In this document: positions 5,523 through 7,681 of the stretch, piece by piece | Position numbering within the stretch: the first letter of the stretch is position 1 | How the letters are laid out: each line of letters opens with the position of its first letter | NCBI GenBank assembly: GCA_900551775.1 | Contig: URXI01000208.1 | Location: 1-7,681 of the forward strand | Origin: an uncultured Eubacterium sp. | Lineage (GTDB): Bacteria; Bacillota; Clostridia; Peptostreptococcales; Anaerovoracaceae | DNA length: 7,681 nt | Direction: 5' to 3' | Notes under the pieces: generated by a model | Told to the model about the DNA's origin: nothing | The model's input: only the letters and a program-made list of their open reading frames with translations | Databases searched by the model: none | Translations under genes and position numbers: made by a program

Positions 5523-6056
5523 TTATCTCACATATTCTACTTGGATTTTATCCATGGTCAGTTCTCTCTCTTCCGGCTCTTTCACCGGATAACCCAGTAT
5601 GATGCCGGCGCAAGGGACGAACCCTTCCGGAACCTTCATGGCTTCACAAAGCTCCTTGTTATAGGTGAGGGCTTTGATGTTCCCTCTGATGTAGCAGGAG
5701 CCCAGGCCAATATCGGTGGCCGTAATTGCCATGTTCTCAACCACGCAGGAAGCGTTGCACATGGACAGCTCCACATCGTCGGCTTTGCCGGAAACCAGGA
5801 TCAGCGTCGGCGCCCCGTACAGCGGATGCACGTTGGGATCGCCAAAGAACTTGCTCCCCTCCGCATCGATTTTGTCCAGCAGCTCTCTATTCTGAATGAC
5901 TGTGAACTTCAGTGTTTCAAATTTTCCCATGCCAACCGGCGCAGCATTGCCGCACTGAAGCACGATGTTCAATTCCTTTTCCGAAATCTGATATGGCTTA
6001 TATGCTCTGCAGGAGCATCTTCTAGCAACAGCTTCTTTTGTCTTCAAAAAAATCAT
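5523..6056 (-). CDS. Nitroreductase-family FMN oxidoreductase, 177 aa
   Basis: This is probably a soluble FMN-dependent NAD(P)H oxidoreductase that reduces nitro, quinone or enone substrates; the true substrate is unknown. Residues 8-21 (EAVARRCSCRAYKP) match the family's flavin-phosphate-binding start (ea(i)..RRS.R.(f/y).p). NAAPVGM (37-43), the ENMAITATDIGLGSCYIRG helix and loop (107-125) and the GIILGYP strand (151-157) are typical. The length fits the short single-domain forms. The start is uncertain. ATG at 6056 has no well-spaced SD. TTG at 6047 has GGAG 9 nt upstream and would give the usual short N-terminus (MKTKEAVARR). A TTG at 6062 is also open. It has its own promoter and terminator, so it is likely monocistronic. 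Cys14 and Cys16 in the RRS region are a small oddity. Confidence 0.9.
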   Translation of the reverse strand: MIFLKTKEAVARRCSCRAYKPYQISEKELNIVLQCGNAAPVGMGKFETLKFTVIQNRELLDKIDAEGSKFFGDPNVHPLYGAPTLILVSGKADDVELSMCNASCVVENMAITATDIGLGSCYIRGNIKALTYNKELCEAMKVPEGFVPCAGIILGYPVKEPEERELTMDKIQVEYVR

Positions 6057-6096
6057 CTCCAATCTTTCGTCATGTAATCATCGTCTGATATTCTCT

Positions 6097-6124
6097 ATTA
6101 TACACCTTTGAGACAGGCTGTGCA
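6097..6124 (-). promoter_or_regulatory. Promoter of the nitroreductase gene
   Basis: On the minus strand a consensus TATAAT (6097-6102) is preceded after 16 bp by TGCACA (6119-6124), a four-of-six match to the -35 consensus. It lies in the 83-bp gap after cytX, where I see no terminator hairpin with a U-tract, so some read-through from the thiamine operon is possible. Confidence 0.65.
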
Positions 6125-6139
6125 GTTTTTTTGTTGCTC

Positions 6140-7345
6140 TTATGCCGCTTTTTCTCCGTCCGACACGGATTTTGCTGCCCCAGAAGGCAGGACTTTGTCT
6201 GCCACTACCGCGAGAACCAGGGTGATCACGACCGCCGGCAAAGTGTTGCCGCAGGGGATATCCACCGTCATCAGGTAACGATAGAGGGCAAAGCCCAAGG
6301 CCCACACGACTAGATTGGTCCAGTTGAAGCTGTCTTTGATGTGATCGTGATGGAGGACGAAGAAATCCGCAATCAAAATCGCGATCATCGGTGCAAAGAC
6401 AGAGCCGATCAAGTACAGGAAATTGGTGATGTCGTCCATCGGGAACAGCATCGCACAGACGGTTCCCACCACAGTCACCGCCACGGCGATCCACTTTCCA
6501 TTCCATCTGGCAAAGATGGACTCCGCCGAAATTCCGGCAGAATAGGCATCCAGGAAGGTGGTCGTCACCGTAGAGAAGACCACGATCAACAGCCCTGCGA
6601 TGCCGAGGCCCGCTTTGACCATGATCTGTGCGATGTCGTATTCGCCAGTAAAAATCGCCGCACCCATGCCGATGACATACATCCAAGTGCTGACCAGTCC
6701 GTAGACCACCGTGCTGGTCATGGTGGCGGCAAAAGGCTTCTCCGCCTCCCTGGTGTAATCGCTGATCAAAGGCAGCCAGGACAGCGGCATGGCGACAGCC
6801 AGCTCCACAGCTGCGCCAAAAGACAGGCTGTCATTTGGCGCCAGAGCCGCGCCGCCTGCATCAAAGAAGATGACCTTGCACAGAACCAGGGTCAGGACGA
6901 ACAAAGCGGCCATAGCCACCGTATTGATCTTGCCCAGATTGGTGATGCCGATCATGATCCAGAGGATAATCAGCACGCCGATGACCAGGCACCAGATCCA
7001 GGCTCCCGTATGAAGCACGCCGTTTGCCGCCAGGGCGCCATCGTAAATCATGATGGCTGTCCACCCCACCAGCTGCAGGACGTTCAGTATAGAAAAGAGC
7101 AGGCCGCCCTTGTTGCCGAAGCTCATCTTTGCCGTTTCCATGGCGCTCTTCCTCGTCTGCGCACCGATATAGCCCGCCAGAAACAGCATCACGCAGCCGA
7201 TGACATGACCGATCAGGATCGCCAGCAGCCCTTTGGAAAATCCTAATGGCGCAAAGTAGGTGCCGGTGAGGATTTCTGCGATGGAAACCCCCGCCCCGAA
7301 CCAAATCAACCCGTTAGCGAAGATCGATGTTCTTTTCTCACTCAT
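6140..7345 (-). CDS. cytX: CytX, predicted hydroxymethylpyrimidine permease (NCS1 family), 401 aa
   Basis: This is a twelve-helix-type inner-membrane transporter of the nucleobase:cation symporter-1 family. CytX members are predicted to import HMP, the pyrimidine precursor of thiamine, on the basis of their TPP-riboswitch-linked operons. NGLIWFGAGVSIAEILTGTY near the N-terminus, MPLSWLPLISDYTREAEKP in the middle and FSTVTTTFLDAYSAGISAES are characteristic. The length is normal. ATG 7345 is chosen because AAGGTGGTGA, a one-mismatch SD, lies just upstream and the start overlaps the thiD stop by 8 nt (ATGAGTGA). The frame is open further upstream, but that region is thiD coding sequence. Its partner ThiD phosphorylates imported HMP, so uptake and activation are coupled. 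Family assignment is strong; the substrate is inferred from family and context. Confidence 0.9.
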   Translation of the reverse strand: MSEKRTSIFANGLIWFGAGVSIAEILTGTYFAPLGFSKGLLAILIGHVIGCVMLFLAGYIGAQTRKSAMETAKMSFGNKGGLLFSILNVLQLVGWTAIMIYDGALAANGVLHTGAWIWCLVIGVLIILWIMIGITNLGKINTVAMAALFVLTLVLCKVIFFDAGGAALAPNDSLSFGAAVELAVAMPLSWLPLISDYTREAEKPFAATMTSTVVYGLVSTWMYVIGMGAAIFTGEYDIAQIMVKAGLGIAGLLIVVFSTVTTTFLDAYSAGISAESIFARWNGKWIAVAVTVVGTVCAMLFPMDDITNFLYLIGSVFAPMIAILIADFFVLHHDHIKDSFNWTNLVVWALGFALYRYLMTVDIPCGNTLPAVVITLVLAVVADKVLPSGAAKSVSDGEKAA

Positions 7346-7681
7346 GATCTTCACCACCTTCCAGTACATAAGCGTGATCCATAGGTCCGCAGCCCTGACC
7401 CAGGTCAAGCATGGCGGACAGCGCGCCAGAGATATAGTCCTTCGCCTCTTTTACAGCCGTCTCCAGATCCAGACTTTTCGCCAATCCTGACGCGATGGCG
7501 CTGGAAAGGGTGCAGCCCGTGCCGTGGGTATTTTGATTATCAATTCTTTTGCCGTAGAACCATCTGCTGTTCTTGCCGTCAAAGAGCAGGTCGTTGGCGT
7601 CACTGACCTGATGACCGCCTTTGCAGAGAACGCTGCAGCCGTATTTTTCGTAAATCGCCGCCGCCGCCTTTTCCATATCCT
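7338..7681 (-). CDS. thiD: ThiD, hydroxymethylpyrimidine/phosphomethylpyrimidine kinase (C-terminal part)
   Basis: The gene enters from the right edge, so only the last 114 or so codons are present of a protein that is normally about 265 residues. ThiD is a ribokinase-fold enzyme that phosphorylates HMP and then HMP-P to HMP-PP for thiamine synthesis. The fragment carries VLCKGGH and the active-site and anion-hole segment NTHGTGCTLSSAIAS, with the GTGC cysteine that serves in catalysis in studied ThiD enzymes. It also has the C-terminal SGALSAMLDLGQGCGPMDH typical of the family. It ends in HE with TGA and overlaps cytX by 8 nt. Any TPP riboswitch would lie upstream, outside the window. Confidence 0.95.
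   Translation of the reverse strand, partial: DMEKAAAAIYEKYGCSVLCKGGHQVSDANDLLFDGKNSRWFYGKRIDNQNTHGTGCTLSSAIASGLAKSLDLETAVKEAKDYISGALSAMLDLGQGCGPMDHAYVLEGGEDHE

Noticed and set aside
6341..7246. 301-codon plus-strand frame rich in D, H, R and Q opposite cytX
   Set aside because: This is the usual antisense shadow of a membrane-protein gene; cytX on the other strand is clear by family.

Overview
The window looks like a piece of chromosome from an anaerobic Gram-positive bacterium of the class Clostridia. The evidence is mid-range GC, strong GGAGG-type ribosome binding sites, compact operons, sigma-A-type promoters and U-tract terminators. The gene families agree: a YozG-like HTH with a DUF2975-like membrane protein, an AAA-ATPase/PD-(D/E)XK protein, and CytX beside ThiD. 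The genus cannot be read from the sequence. Every credible gene lies on the minus strand, so transcription runs from high to low coordinates.

From right to left (5' to 3' of the genes): (1) 7681-6140 is the end of a thiamine-precursor operon, with the C-terminal part of thiD (HMP/HMP-P kinase) overlapping cytX (predicted hydroxymethylpyrimidine permease) by 8 nt. (2) 6124-5465 is a monocistronic nitroreductase-family gene with its own promoter and a GC-rich terminator. (3) 5455-3641 is a monocistronic AAA-ATPase-like/PDDEXK_9 protein with its own promoter and a terminator that closely resembles the nitroreductase one, so near-copies of one terminator module flank the gene. (4) 3640-3263 is an intergenic stretch holding a short direct repeat, an inverted repeat and the promoter of the next operon. 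(5) 3262-1460 is an MFS transporter followed after 14 nt by a TetR-family regulator broken by at least three frame disruptions, then a terminator. (6) 1315-1 is an operon of a seven-helix membrane protein with a DUF2975-like C-terminus, a 75-residue YozG-like HTH protein and the start of a small hydrophobic protein that runs off the window. Its promoter is bracketed by two copies of an imperfect palindrome, the arrangement expected for autoregulation by the HTH protein.

The points most worth following are the paired operators at 1253-1315, the decayed TetR gene with a candidate orphan operator left at the transporter promoter, and the repeated stop-codon-linked terminator module on both sides of the AAA/nuclease gene. 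I saw no rRNA, tRNA, CRISPR array, riboswitch or insertion sequence.
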